Positions 18,993 to 25,577 of a stretch of DNA of 64,000 bases are shown here, piece after piece. The DNA lies in NCBI GenBank assembly GCA_947173955.1, contig CAMWHE010000002.1:58931-122930 (forward strand). Reading direction: 5' to 3'. The notes under the pieces are model-generated. The model saw only the letters and a program-made list of their open reading frames with translations. It did no database searches and had not been told where the DNA came from. The translations under genes and the position numbers were made by a program. The stretch is from an uncultured Bacteroidales bacterium. GTDB lineage: Bacteria > Bacteroidota > Bacteroidia > Bacteroidales > Muribaculaceae. Positions within the stretch are counted from its first letter, which is position 1. Every line of letters begins with the position of its first letter.

Positions 18993-20896
18993 GTCTCAAG
19001 GCACGCGACACGCTACGCCAATACTGGGGTTATGACTCATTCCGGCCATGTCAGGAAGAAATAATCAACTCCGTACTCGCCGGGCATGACACTCTCGGAC
19101 TGATGCCCACCGGCGGCGGTAAATCCATTACATTCCAGGTTCCGGCTTTGATATTGCCCGGAATCACGCTCGTCATCACTCCCCTGATATCCCTGATGAA
19201 AGATCAGGTCGACAATCTGCGCGCGCGCCACATCAAAGCCATCGCGCTACATTCCGGACTCTCCGCACGCGAAAACAGGGTTGCCCTCAACCACCTCGAG
19301 TCCGGCCGCATCAAGATCCTATATGCATCGCCGGAAAAGCTCCAGAGCGATAAATTCAGATCGCTCCTGCGGCGGCTCAACATGTCCCTTATCGTAGTTG
19401 ACGAAGCCCACTGTATCTCTCAATGGGGCTACGACTTCCGCCCGTCCTACCTCAACATAAGCATCGCTCGCCGCGAACTCCCCGGAGTGCCGGTTCTCGC
19501 TCTGACGGCCTCCGCTACACCACAGGTAGTCGACGACATAATAAAACAGCTGAATTTCGCCTCATCCGACCATATCTACCGTCTGAGTTTCGACCGCCAT
19601 AATCTGTCGTATCTTACCCGTTACTGCGAAGACAAAGAGAGTAAAATGGTTGAGATACTCAGTAAAGTGGCAGGTACGGCAATCGTATATGTACGCTCAC
19701 GCAAGCGCACAGTCGAGCTCGCCACAAAGCTGTCTACCGTGGGAATTACTGCCGAAGCCTATCATGCCGGACTGAGTCCCGAAATCAAGAGTGAGCGTCA
19801 GAACCGCTGGAAATCGGGTGAAACAAGAGTCGTGGTAGCCACTAATGCCTTCGGAATGGGAATTGACAAACCCGACGTACGCATAGTGATACACTATGAC
19901 CTTCCTCCATCGCTTGAAGAATACTATCAGGAAGCCGGACGTGCCGGACGCGACGGCCTGGAAGCACTTGCCGTCATGCTCATCGCGCCCTCTGACAAAG
20001 GAGTCCTTACACGTCGGCTTTCAATGGCATTCCCGCCACGCGACTTTATCAAAAGCATATACACCAAATTGTGCGTTTTCCTAAATATCGGAATTGAGGA
20101 AGGGTTCAGCACACTCAAAGAGTTCAATCTTCGGCTATTCTGCGAACGTTACAAACTCAATCCTTCGATGGCCGAATCCGCTATCTCGATTCTCAGCCGC
20201 TCCGGTTACTTCGATTACATAGAAGACTATAATTCACGCTCAAGAGTAATGATTGTAGTTGATAAAGAAGAGTTGTACTCTCTTCGTGTCAGCCAACGCG
20301 CCGATAACGTTCTCAACACGATTCTGCGCAGCTATACGGGACTGTTTGCCGACTATGAATACATATCGGAAAGTGTCATCGCCTCCCGCTCGGCTCTTTC
20401 CGAAACGGAAGTCTATGACGCACTTCTTGAACTTGCCCGCGCACACGCGATACACTATGTACCCCGTACAAGCAATCCGATGATACTCTTCACGCGCTCC
20501 CGGGTCGATGAACGACATGTACAGATTCCTTTGGCCGTCTATGAGCACAGGCGTGACAATCTCAGGACCCGCATCGAAGCTATGAGGCGATTCGCCTTCG
20601 AGACAACTGGTTGCCGTGTCAACATTCTGCTTAAATATTTTGGCGAAGAACCGAGCGCGCCCTGTGGCAAGTGCGACTACTGCCGAACCCAACGGAACCG
20701 TCATAAAAAACCTGACGCAACTTTACCATCCGCTATCGATACCGTACGCCTCATACTCGGATTTGAATCGCCTATAACGATCGATCGGCTGATATCATCC
20801 TCACGCCTCAAGCCCGATGACATCATTGATGCCGTAAGAGATCTCGCCGACAAGGGCGAATTATCCATAAACGACGGTACTATAACACGAATTTAA
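18989..20896 (+). CDS. recQ: ATP-dependent DNA helicase RecQ
   Basis: This superfamily 2 3'-5' DNA helicase has MPTGGGKS as Walker A near residue 37, DEAHCISQWGYDFRP as motif II, TASATP, and the motif VI sequence YYQEAGRAGRDG near residue 315. The RQC zinc-binding cysteines are in CGKCDYC near residue 560. A winged-helix region follows. The C-terminus after residue 575 is short and an HRDC domain is not obvious. The length is 635 residues. Coupled with recJ, it probably works with it in recombinational repair at stalled forks. Confidence 0.96.
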   Translation: MSLKARDTLRQYWGYDSFRPCQEEIINSVLAGHDTLGLMPTGGGKSITFQVPALILPGITLVITPLISLMKDQVDNLRARHIKAIALHSGLSARENRVALNHLESGRIKILYASPEKLQSDKFRSLLRRLNMSLIVVDEAHCISQWGYDFRPSYLNISIARRELPGVPVLALTASATPQVVDDIIKQLNFASSDHIYRLSFDRHNLSYLTRYCEDKESKMVEILSKVAGTAIVYVRSRKRTVELATKLSTVGITAEAYHAGLSPEIKSERQNRWKSGETRVVVATNAFGMGIDKPDVRIVIHYDLPPSLEEYYQEAGRAGRDGLEALAVMLIAPSDKGVLTRRLSMAFPPRDFIKSIYTKLCVFLNIGIEEGFSTLKEFNLRLFCERYKLNPSMAESAISILSRSGYFDYIEDYNSRSRVMIVVDKEELYSLRVSQRADNVLNTILRSYTGLFADYEYISESVIASRSALSETEVYDALLELARAHAIHYVPRTSNPMILFTRSRVDERHVQIPLAVYEHRRDNLRTRIEAMRRFAFETTGCRVNILLKYFGEEPSAPCGKCDYCRTQRNRHKKPDATLPSAIDTVRLILGFESPITIDRLISSSRLKPDDIIDAVRDLADKGELSINDGTITRI

Positions 20897-20920
20897 CACT
20901 TCACGCATGATTTTTTAACT

Positions 20921-20947
20921 GAAAGTCCGCATCCATAGCGGGCTTTC
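20921..20947 (+). terminator. Hairpin downstream of recQ
   Basis: GAAAGTCCGC pairs with GCGGGCTTTC with one wobble pair and a short loop. It is 25 bases past the recQ stop, and only a weak T-rich stretch follows. Confidence 0.5.
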
Positions 20948-21112
20948 ACTTGTTATATATATGAATTTCAACGATAAGGAATGAATACTATGAAACACAC
21001 ACTTATATTTAAACAGCTATTTACTTACAACTCATAATCTTTATTTAATCAACATCCCTCGTCCTTACTGTCAGGTAGTGATACTAGGCTTTAAGGCTCT
21101 CATAAATAAATA

Positions 21113-21167
21113 GTTGAAACGTCGCCGGAGTCGAGAAATCATTCTCTCGGCTCCGGTATTTTTCAAC
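21113..21167. terminator. Composite long hairpin with T run, purpose unclear
   Basis: An outer 7-base stem (GTTGAAA with TTTCAAC) encloses an inner 12-base stem (CCGGAGTCGAGA with TCTCGGCTCCGG, one wobble) with an 8-base loop. T residues follow the inner stem, so it can act as an intrinsic terminator on the plus strand. No gene in the window clearly ends just before it apart from recQ 220 bases upstream. It could end a short unannotated transcript. Confidence 0.55.
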
Positions 21168-21279
21168 CTATTAGACCGAACCTTAACGGGTTACATCAGT
21201 AACAAATTATAAAATCTTGTCAAATTTGAGCCTTAACTATTGTCCAAAATATTGTCAAAAAACGCGCTTTTCACACTAT

Positions 21280-21516
21280 TTATTTCCGATTTATTGTCCA
21301 AAAATTAAACACCACGCCCTCGATGTCATCAGAGAGTAACGCTTCAATGTTTCGCCCCATATAGTAGGCATATGATTTGTCTGATTCAGGGCATACGTCA
21401 AAGAGCGTAATACATTCGTGGCCGTAGGGTGTAAGCTTGGCCTTGATAGCTTCGGCCTGGCTCTTCGCCTCATGGAGCGGTCGGTGACTGATTGGAATTG
21501 AAATGTAGAGTTTCAT
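21280..21516 (-). CDS. Truncated DUF4406 family protein
   Basis: The 78-residue product starts MKLYISIPISH and contains FDVCPESDKSYAYYMGRNIEALL. This matches the DUF4406 family, small proteins common in phages and mobile elements with a nucleoside 2-deoxyribosyltransferase-like fold. Family members usually continue for 20-30 residues after the 'IEALL..CD' motif with a tryptophan/Ser/Gly-rich end. Here the frame ends in VFNFWTINRK. That ending is encoded by the second copy of the TATTGTCCAAAA direct repeat, so the C-terminus has probably been lost at a recombination junction. It may not be functional. Confidence 0.65.
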   Translation of the reverse strand: MKLYISIPISHRPLHEAKSQAEAIKAKLTPYGHECITLFDVCPESDKSYAYYMGRNIEALLSDDIEGVVFNFWTINRK

Positions 21517-21545
21517 ATATATTTTCTCTTTCTTACATTAATATA

Positions 21546-21576
21546 TTGAATTTTTTATGAATAAGTAGTATATTTG
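21546..21576 (+). promoter_or_regulatory. Promoter of the tRNA-like small RNA
   Basis: TTG at 21546-21548, 20 bases, then TATATTTG at 21569-21576 is an exact match to the Bacteroidota promoter. Transcription should begin about 5-7 bases later, at the first base of the tRNA-like element. Confidence 0.8.
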
Positions 21577-21582
21577 CGTCAT

Positions 21583-21657
21583 GGAATGATGGTCGCATAT
21601 GGTAGCGAGGCGATTGATTTCAACCGCATATAGAAGGTTCGAGTCCTTTCCTTTCCG
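21583..21657 (+). ncRNA. tRNA-like small RNA (degenerate or unusual tRNA)
   Basis: A 75-base element has a recognisable D-arm (TCGC-ATATGGTA-GCGA, four perfect pairs with the conserved GG in the loop). It also has a T-arm (GAAGG-TTCGAGT-CCTTT) with the invariant TTCGA. The acceptor ends GGAATGA and CCTTTCC pair at five of seven positions. The middle hairpin (GCGATTG-ATTT-CAACCGC) has one A-C mismatch and leaves no standard 7-base anticodon loop, and one extra base lies between acceptor and D-stem. No CCA is encoded. It is transcribed from a consensus promoter and ends at an intrinsic terminator, so it is probably expressed. It could be a phage-type tRNA, a decaying tRNA or a tRNA mimic. Confidence 0.6.
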
Positions 21658-21661
21658 TGTA

Positions 21662-21693
21662 ATAGGAGTCTTTTGACTCCTATTTTATTTTTT
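21662..21693. terminator. Intrinsic terminator shared by the tRNA-like RNA and the convergent gene
   Basis: ATAGGAGTC pairs perfectly with GACTCCTAT around a TTTT loop. TTTTATTTTTTT follows, ending plus-strand transcription of the tRNA-like RNA. The stop codon of the minus-strand PBECR-like gene (21680-21682) lies in the stem. Confidence 0.85.
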
Positions 21694-22207
21694 TGAATTG
21701 TGGTTGTTTCATGTGATGAGACTCTACTATACCTATTGATTTTAATTTATTATAGGTCTTTTTACCTTTCTTAAAATTGGGTTGAATAATAGCCTTTATA
21801 ACCTTGTCACCTGTATATTTCCCAGTAAATACAAATACTAAATTCCTTTGATTCTTATCTATATAGATATTCTTAGGGTTGTTGACTATATTTTTTATCA
21901 TTGCATATCTATTTCTGAGAAGTACAGCATTTTTAGCTTGTTTAGGATGACTGACGTATTTCATAACAACATCATCAGTCAATACTACATCGGAACTATG
22001 TAAGCTTATCCTCATATTTTGCAACTCTCGACACGCTACTTCGTTAAGATTTCCTATTTTTAATTCCCTCCCACGGCTATAGCCATCCGATAATACTGTG
22101 TCAGCAAATTCCTGAATCGTCAATGCGCCGACTTTATTTGATATTTTGGGTACAGATTTTGCGCCATTGACACCTCTCATTCCTCCAACACTCTTTCTGT
22201 CACTCAT
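21680..22207 (-). CDS. PBECR-like phage nuclease/toxin-domain protein (tentative)
   Basis: The 175-residue protein has a low-complexity basic N-terminus, then an alpha-helical part. Its C-terminal half reads NRYAMIKNIVNNPKNIYID, NLVFVFTGKYTGDKVIKAIIQP, and ends around KLKSIGIVESHHM. This layout resembles the PBECR group of phage-borne nuclease-like domains (Barnase/EndoU/ColicinE5-D/RelE-like fold). The match is from memory and no catalytic residue can be assigned. Its start codon overlaps the stop of the DUF4417 gene (ATGA), so the two are coupled. Codon use is A/T-rich, unlike the flanking core genes, which points to acquisition by transfer. Confidence 0.5.
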   Translation of the reverse strand: MSDRKSVGGMRGVNGAKSVPKISNKVGALTIQEFADTVLSDGYSRGRELKIGNLNEVACRELQNMRISLHSSDVVLTDDVVMKYVSHPKQAKNAVLLRNRYAMIKNIVNNPKNIYIDKNQRNLVFVFTGKYTGDKVIKAIIQPNFKKGKKTYNKLKSIGIVESHHMKQPQFKKIK

Positions 22208-22830
22208 AACAGCCCCTCCTCTCTCTTGGCTATCATGAATTGTTCGGAGTAGATGAGGCCGTGTTTGGCGCAGAACTCCTTTGCCCCCTTACCACCGCCA
22301 TAAACAAGCATATTCGGAGCATCACAGCCTGATACACGGCGTGCAATTTCAAGATCTCTGCCTAATCCTGATATATTATCAGCATAGCCGCGTGTGGCAA
22401 AGGCATTATATCCGTCAGGAACTCCCAATAAATTGAGTTCTCGATATTTTTCTGATACTTTTAAGTCAACCCATACACGTATGCCATACTCCTGAAGCCA
22501 ACGGGCAATCCATCGCTTTTTATACAGCAGCTGGAGTCCGTAGGCGACAGGCATATTCAAATGGAGCGTAAAATTGGGCTCCACTACTTCCCGGCATCCA
22601 CAACACAGAAGTTTCTCAGGATGGAGCCATATGTTGTTAAACCGATAATCATCTACATAGAAATGATATGTGGCTATATTGCCTTTACGGCGGGAGTTGG
22701 CACCCCAGGGGGCAAACGGCAATAACAGGCCACTCGAGGGCTGGCGGTCAAGCCGTAGAGTCGGTATTTCATACTCGTTGTCGCTTGGGAACAAACGGTC
22801 TTCAGGAGTGATGATGTCATTAAATGCCAT
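22204..22830 (-). CDS. DUF4417 family protein (phage-associated)
   Basis: The sequence ATYHFYVDDYRFNNIWLHPEK, the NMPVAYGLQLLYKKRWIARW segment, and the GVPDGYNAFATRGY region match the DUF4417 family, which is found mostly in phages and mobile elements and has no assigned activity. The ORF track starts at 22872. The ATG at 22830 (MAFNDIITPED) is preferred because the upstream 14 residues are hydrophobic and dispensable and overlap the promoter region. This gives 208 residues, close to the family size. The CCGC in KLLCCGCREV is notable but unexplained. It is upstream of and overlaps the PBECR-like gene. Confidence 0.75.
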   Translation of the reverse strand: MAFNDIITPEDRLFPSDNEYEIPTLRLDRQPSSGLLLPFAPWGANSRRKGNIATYHFYVDDYRFNNIWLHPEKLLCCGCREVVEPNFTLHLNMPVAYGLQLLYKKRWIARWLQEYGIRVWVDLKVSEKYRELNLLGVPDGYNAFATRGYADNISGLGRDLEIARRVSGCDAPNMLVYGGGKGAKEFCAKHGLIYSEQFMIAKREEGLL

Positions 22831-22857
22831 GATGTGTGAGATGATAGATAATGACTG

Positions 22858-22865
22858 CAAAAGTA
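22858..22865 (-). promoter_or_regulatory. Probable -7 element for the DUF4417/PBECR-like operon
   Basis: On the minus strand TACTTTTG matches TAnnTTTG, 28 bases before the DUF4417 ATG. The nearest upstream TTG is 22 bases away, slightly longer than the usual 19-20. Confidence 0.5.
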
Positions 22866-23001
22866 TTATCAATTATTCCTCATTCGCCAAAATCATGAAA
22901 TTCCTGAAATCATCACTTCACATCATTAAGACAATAACAATTTATTTTTAAGAACATTACAAACAAATTATATCCGTTTTTATTCAAAAACGAAATTTAA
23001 A

Positions 23002-23091
23002 TCAGAATGGAGTCGTACCTGTATTAAGAGCCGGACAGCTTCCGCAACTGCCCGGCTCATCGTGGAACTTGAATCCGTTTATCTGTATCAT
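23002..23091 (-). CDS. 29-residue cysteine-motif small protein, not in the ORF track
   Basis: Reading the minus strand from the ATG at 23091 gives MIQINGFKFHDEP, then GSCGSCPAL, ending TTPF and TGA at 23002-23004. The ATG overlaps the methyltransferase stop by four bases (ATGA), the same coupling seen elsewhere in this remnant. The GSCGSCP motif is like the start of small phage proteins of about 70-80 residues I have seen beside DNA methyltransferase genes. If that is right, this one is truncated. A GC-rich inverted repeat (GAGCCGG/CCGGCTC, 23028-23058) lies inside it. No function is proposed. Confidence 0.5.
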   Translation of the reverse strand: MIQINGFKFHDEPGSCGSCPALNTGTTPF

Positions 23092-23702
23092 ACCGCCGTC
23101 TGTTTAGGTGATATTTCCATTATCGCCTGGCATAGAGCCGGACACCACGCCTTCGGAATACAGGTATGTACCGAATTACCTATAAACTTCTTCTGCTCGG
23201 CCTGACTGCCTATCAGAACGTAATTGTCGGGGAAGCCCTGAATTCGTTTCAACTCTACGACTTTGAGCATACGCATATAGATGTCGGCTATACAATACAG
23301 TGCCATAAACTCCTTTATCTTGACTGTCATGGGAGAATCTGTCTTATATATCTCTATTCCTATGCCACCGCCCTCTATACATACAAGGTAGGGAGGGCGT
23401 TTGTCCATTCTGGCGATGAGTGTGAAACATGGCTCGTCAATGGATCGTCCGGAACTGAAGAACTGCGGATTCATCAGATAGAACTGATGCCGGTCGGCGG
23501 TGATTACCCTGCATGGATCATCCAAGCTGCTGCCGACATTATTGTAGTTGGTATCCATCAGCCAGGGCCGGGCAGTTATAAGGCAATGCTTGGGATTCGC
23601 CGTGACACATCCTGCCGGATCGTCCAATGATGTAGCACTGCCATTCCCATATCTCATGTCTATAAACTGAGGATGTATCAGAGCAAACTTATCTTTTGGA
23701 AG
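23088..23702 (-). pseudogene. C-terminal remnant of a C5-cytosine DNA methyltransferase
   Basis: The 189-residue ORF carries the end of a Dcm/DNMT1-type methyltransferase. There are repeated 'S.DDP...ITA' elements in the target-recognition region (SLDDPAGCVTANPKH, SSLDDPCRVITADRHQ, RSIDEPCFTLIARMDK), then ELKRIQGFPDNYVLIG (motif IX) and KKFIGNSVHT (motif X). Motifs I, IV (PCQ) and VI are absent. Family-like sequence continues 15 codons upstream of the annotated ATG (KFALIHPQFIDMRYGNG) to a TGA at 23703-23705, so the 5-prime part has been deleted. It cannot methylate DNA. It is typical phage or mobile-element cargo. Confidence 0.8.
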
Positions 23703-23747
23703 TCAATGAGCAATCATGGTCTTCCGGCCTTGCGTTGTGTATGTGCA

Positions 23748-25490
23748 TCACTTTTTGAAATAGTTACCCCTTATAATAAGGTCGGAAATGTCAAATGCCT
23801 CAAACATATCGTCAGTCACCTCCCCATGCGGAATACCATGACCATCTATAGCCGAATTGTTTCCCATAGAATTAAGCATATCAGGAGCCAACCCTCGGTA
23901 ACCATCCAGCGGCAGACGATCCATTATGCGAAGTATAGTAGGATATATGTTGACCTGACCTACAGCACCGGGAATGGCATAGGATACACCGGTATTGAAT
24001 GCGCCGAAGAAAGCCGGCTCAAATTCGCCATTGCTTGTAGCCGACTGAGAGTGATCCGACGTCACTACGATGACCGTATCGTCATACCATCCACGCGCCT
24101 TCATGACATTAACAAACAAACCTAACTGCTCATCGAAATAATGGCATACTGTAAAATATTTACGCAAATCTGCCGGTAACTCTGACCATACCGGAATCTC
24201 GGAGGCGGCATCCTCTTCAAACGGAACGTGCATACTTGCTGTCATCATCGTGAGAAGATACCTCTGAGTAGTGTCAGCCTCGATCAGCTTAATGCCCTTA
24301 TGGAACATAGCGCCATCCGCACCGAGCATTTCATCTGCATCCGGAAAATCATTTTTGGTATAAACATCGTAGCCATAGTGTTTATGCGTCCGACCTTCGC
24401 GCCATACATGTCCTCCCGACGCGAATACGGCGTAATTCCGGTAGCCGGGGAAGTAATCCGGTAATGCCGGAAATTCATTTTTATCGCCTACAAGAATACT
24501 TGCCGACCCTTTCCTGAGCGGTAACAGTCCCGTCTGTATCATCAGCTGACCATCGCTCGACACACCGTCGCGTATCTGAGAAACAACGTCCGCTGAATAG
24601 ATCGCACCGTTCTCAGCAATCATACGGTCAAGATTCGGAGTGACAGCAACACCGTTGACATTTCGCCCGATTACAGTTCCATTGAGCGATTCCACTACGA
24701 TTATTACAAGATTCTTGTCTTTGTTTTGCTCAAACACGCTGTCGACACACAACGGTCTGCGACGTATAAATTCATCGATACGGCTAACTTCCGCATAACT
24801 AAGTGTCTTTTCAAATTTCAACCAGTAACGGAAGTTCTTAATACTATGGATAGTATAAAGTACGGGACCGCGCTTCATCTTATGTACCTCCTTACTCAGA
24901 CCCGACGCACGTGAATCGACATTGGCATATTCCCGATTTATGATTGTATCGGATGCCGAACTGTCGTAGAATCGCCCGACGAGGAATACAACAACGGCTA
25001 ATCCGACCGCCAATACCCTGAATTTACAGTTATACCGGACATTAACCGGACGGAAAACGAAGTAACTTACCGTAGCGATAAACGGAAAGAGCAGATATAT
25101 GTAATCACCGGGTTGCCAAAGCATATTGACACTGTCAGTCAGCTCTTCATTGAGATTACCGACCATCGAGACCGAAATAGGCGAAAGCACATCGCTCCAG
25201 AATCTGAAATACCAGATATTGGATAATAGCAGGAATGCGAAAAGCCACAGACATATCAGCGGCAACAGCCGCAGTTTACGTCCGAAAAACCAATACGGGA
25301 GCATGATGATCATCATATCTCCCAGCGTATGAATCAGATCACCTGACCATGAAGCAGTCTGGATTCCGATCTCTCTTACAAAAATTATCCACAGAATCGA
25401 GTAACACGCCAGCAGAGTCAGATAGAAATAAAATGTACCGTTGAAATACGGCCGCATCCTATCTATCATCCTATCGGCTTTTATACGCAT
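23748..25490 (-). CDS. LtaS-like membrane sulfatase/phosphoglycerol transferase family protein
   Basis: The 580-residue protein has an N-terminal membrane domain with about five segments (residues 16-180). The extracytoplasmic alkaline-phosphatase-fold domain begins NLVIIVVESLNGTVIG (metal-ligand Glu). RDGVSSDGQLMIQTGLLP contains the nucleophile position, and TVIVVTSDHSQ carries the last metal ligands. In LtaS the nucleophile is Thr in a KTSD context; here the aligned residue is Ser (VSSD). In Gram-negative Bacteroidales these enzymes may transfer phosphoglycerol or phosphoethanolamine to glycans or lipid A; the actual substrate is unknown. It is divergent from uvrB and lies beside the phage remnant, but its composition looks native. 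Confidence 0.85.
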   Translation of the reverse strand: MRIKADRMIDRMRPYFNGTFYFYLTLLACYSILWIIFVREIGIQTASWSGDLIHTLGDMMIIMLPYWFFGRKLRLLPLICLWLFAFLLLSNIWYFRFWSDVLSPISVSMVGNLNEELTDSVNMLWQPGDYIYLLFPFIATVSYFVFRPVNVRYNCKFRVLAVGLAVVVFLVGRFYDSSASDTIINREYANVDSRASGLSKEVHKMKRGPVLYTIHSIKNFRYWLKFEKTLSYAEVSRIDEFIRRRPLCVDSVFEQNKDKNLVIIVVESLNGTVIGRNVNGVAVTPNLDRMIAENGAIYSADVVSQIRDGVSSDGQLMIQTGLLPLRKGSASILVGDKNEFPALPDYFPGYRNYAVFASGGHVWREGRTHKHYGYDVYTKNDFPDADEMLGADGAMFHKGIKLIEADTTQRYLLTMMTASMHVPFEEDAASEIPVWSELPADLRKYFTVCHYFDEQLGLFVNVMKARGWYDDTVIVVTSDHSQSATSNGEFEPAFFGAFNTGVSYAIPGAVGQVNIYPTILRIMDRLPLDGYRGLAPDMLNSMGNNSAIDGHGIPHGEVTDDMFEAFDISDLIIRGNYFKK

Positions 25491-25522
25491 ATCTATTACA
25501 ATAATTTAACTCGATTTCACGG

Positions 25523-25560
25523 CAAAGGTAGCTAAAAAAAATAAATATTCATTACCTTTG
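25523..25560. promoter_or_regulatory. Divergent -7 elements of the LtaS-like gene and uvrB
   Basis: TACCTTTG reads on the plus strand at 25553-25560 (17 bases before the uvrB ATG) and on the minus strand at 25530-25523 (33 bases before the LtaS-like ATG). The two -7 boxes form an inverted repeat separated by 22 bases of A/T. Each therefore lies where the other's upstream promoter contacts would be, which suggests competition between them. Neither has a clear TTG -33. Confidence 0.6.
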
Positions 25561-25577
25561 TAGAATATATTTTTAAG

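Larger units (their letters stand above)
20897..21279. other. 383-base gene-free stretch between recQ and the phage-type remnant
   Basis: No ORF or canonical RNA is seen. It holds the recQ hairpin (20921-20947), a long composite hairpin (21113-21167), AT-rich sequence, and the first copy of a direct repeat TATTGTCCAAAAT (21238-21250). A second copy with one extra A starts at 21292. Base composition falls sharply here compared with recQ, which marks the left edge of the accessory region. Confidence 0.6.

Noticed and set aside
21583-21657. Selenocysteine tRNA
   Set aside because: A TCA triplet occurs near the anticodon loop and an extra base lies before the D-stem, but the 8-pair acceptor and long variable arm of tRNA-Sec are absent.
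23658-23702. Intact methyltransferase with a longer 5-prime end
   Set aside because: The family-like reading stops at an in-frame TGA (23703-23705) after 15 codons and motifs I to VI are missing, so it is a remnant.
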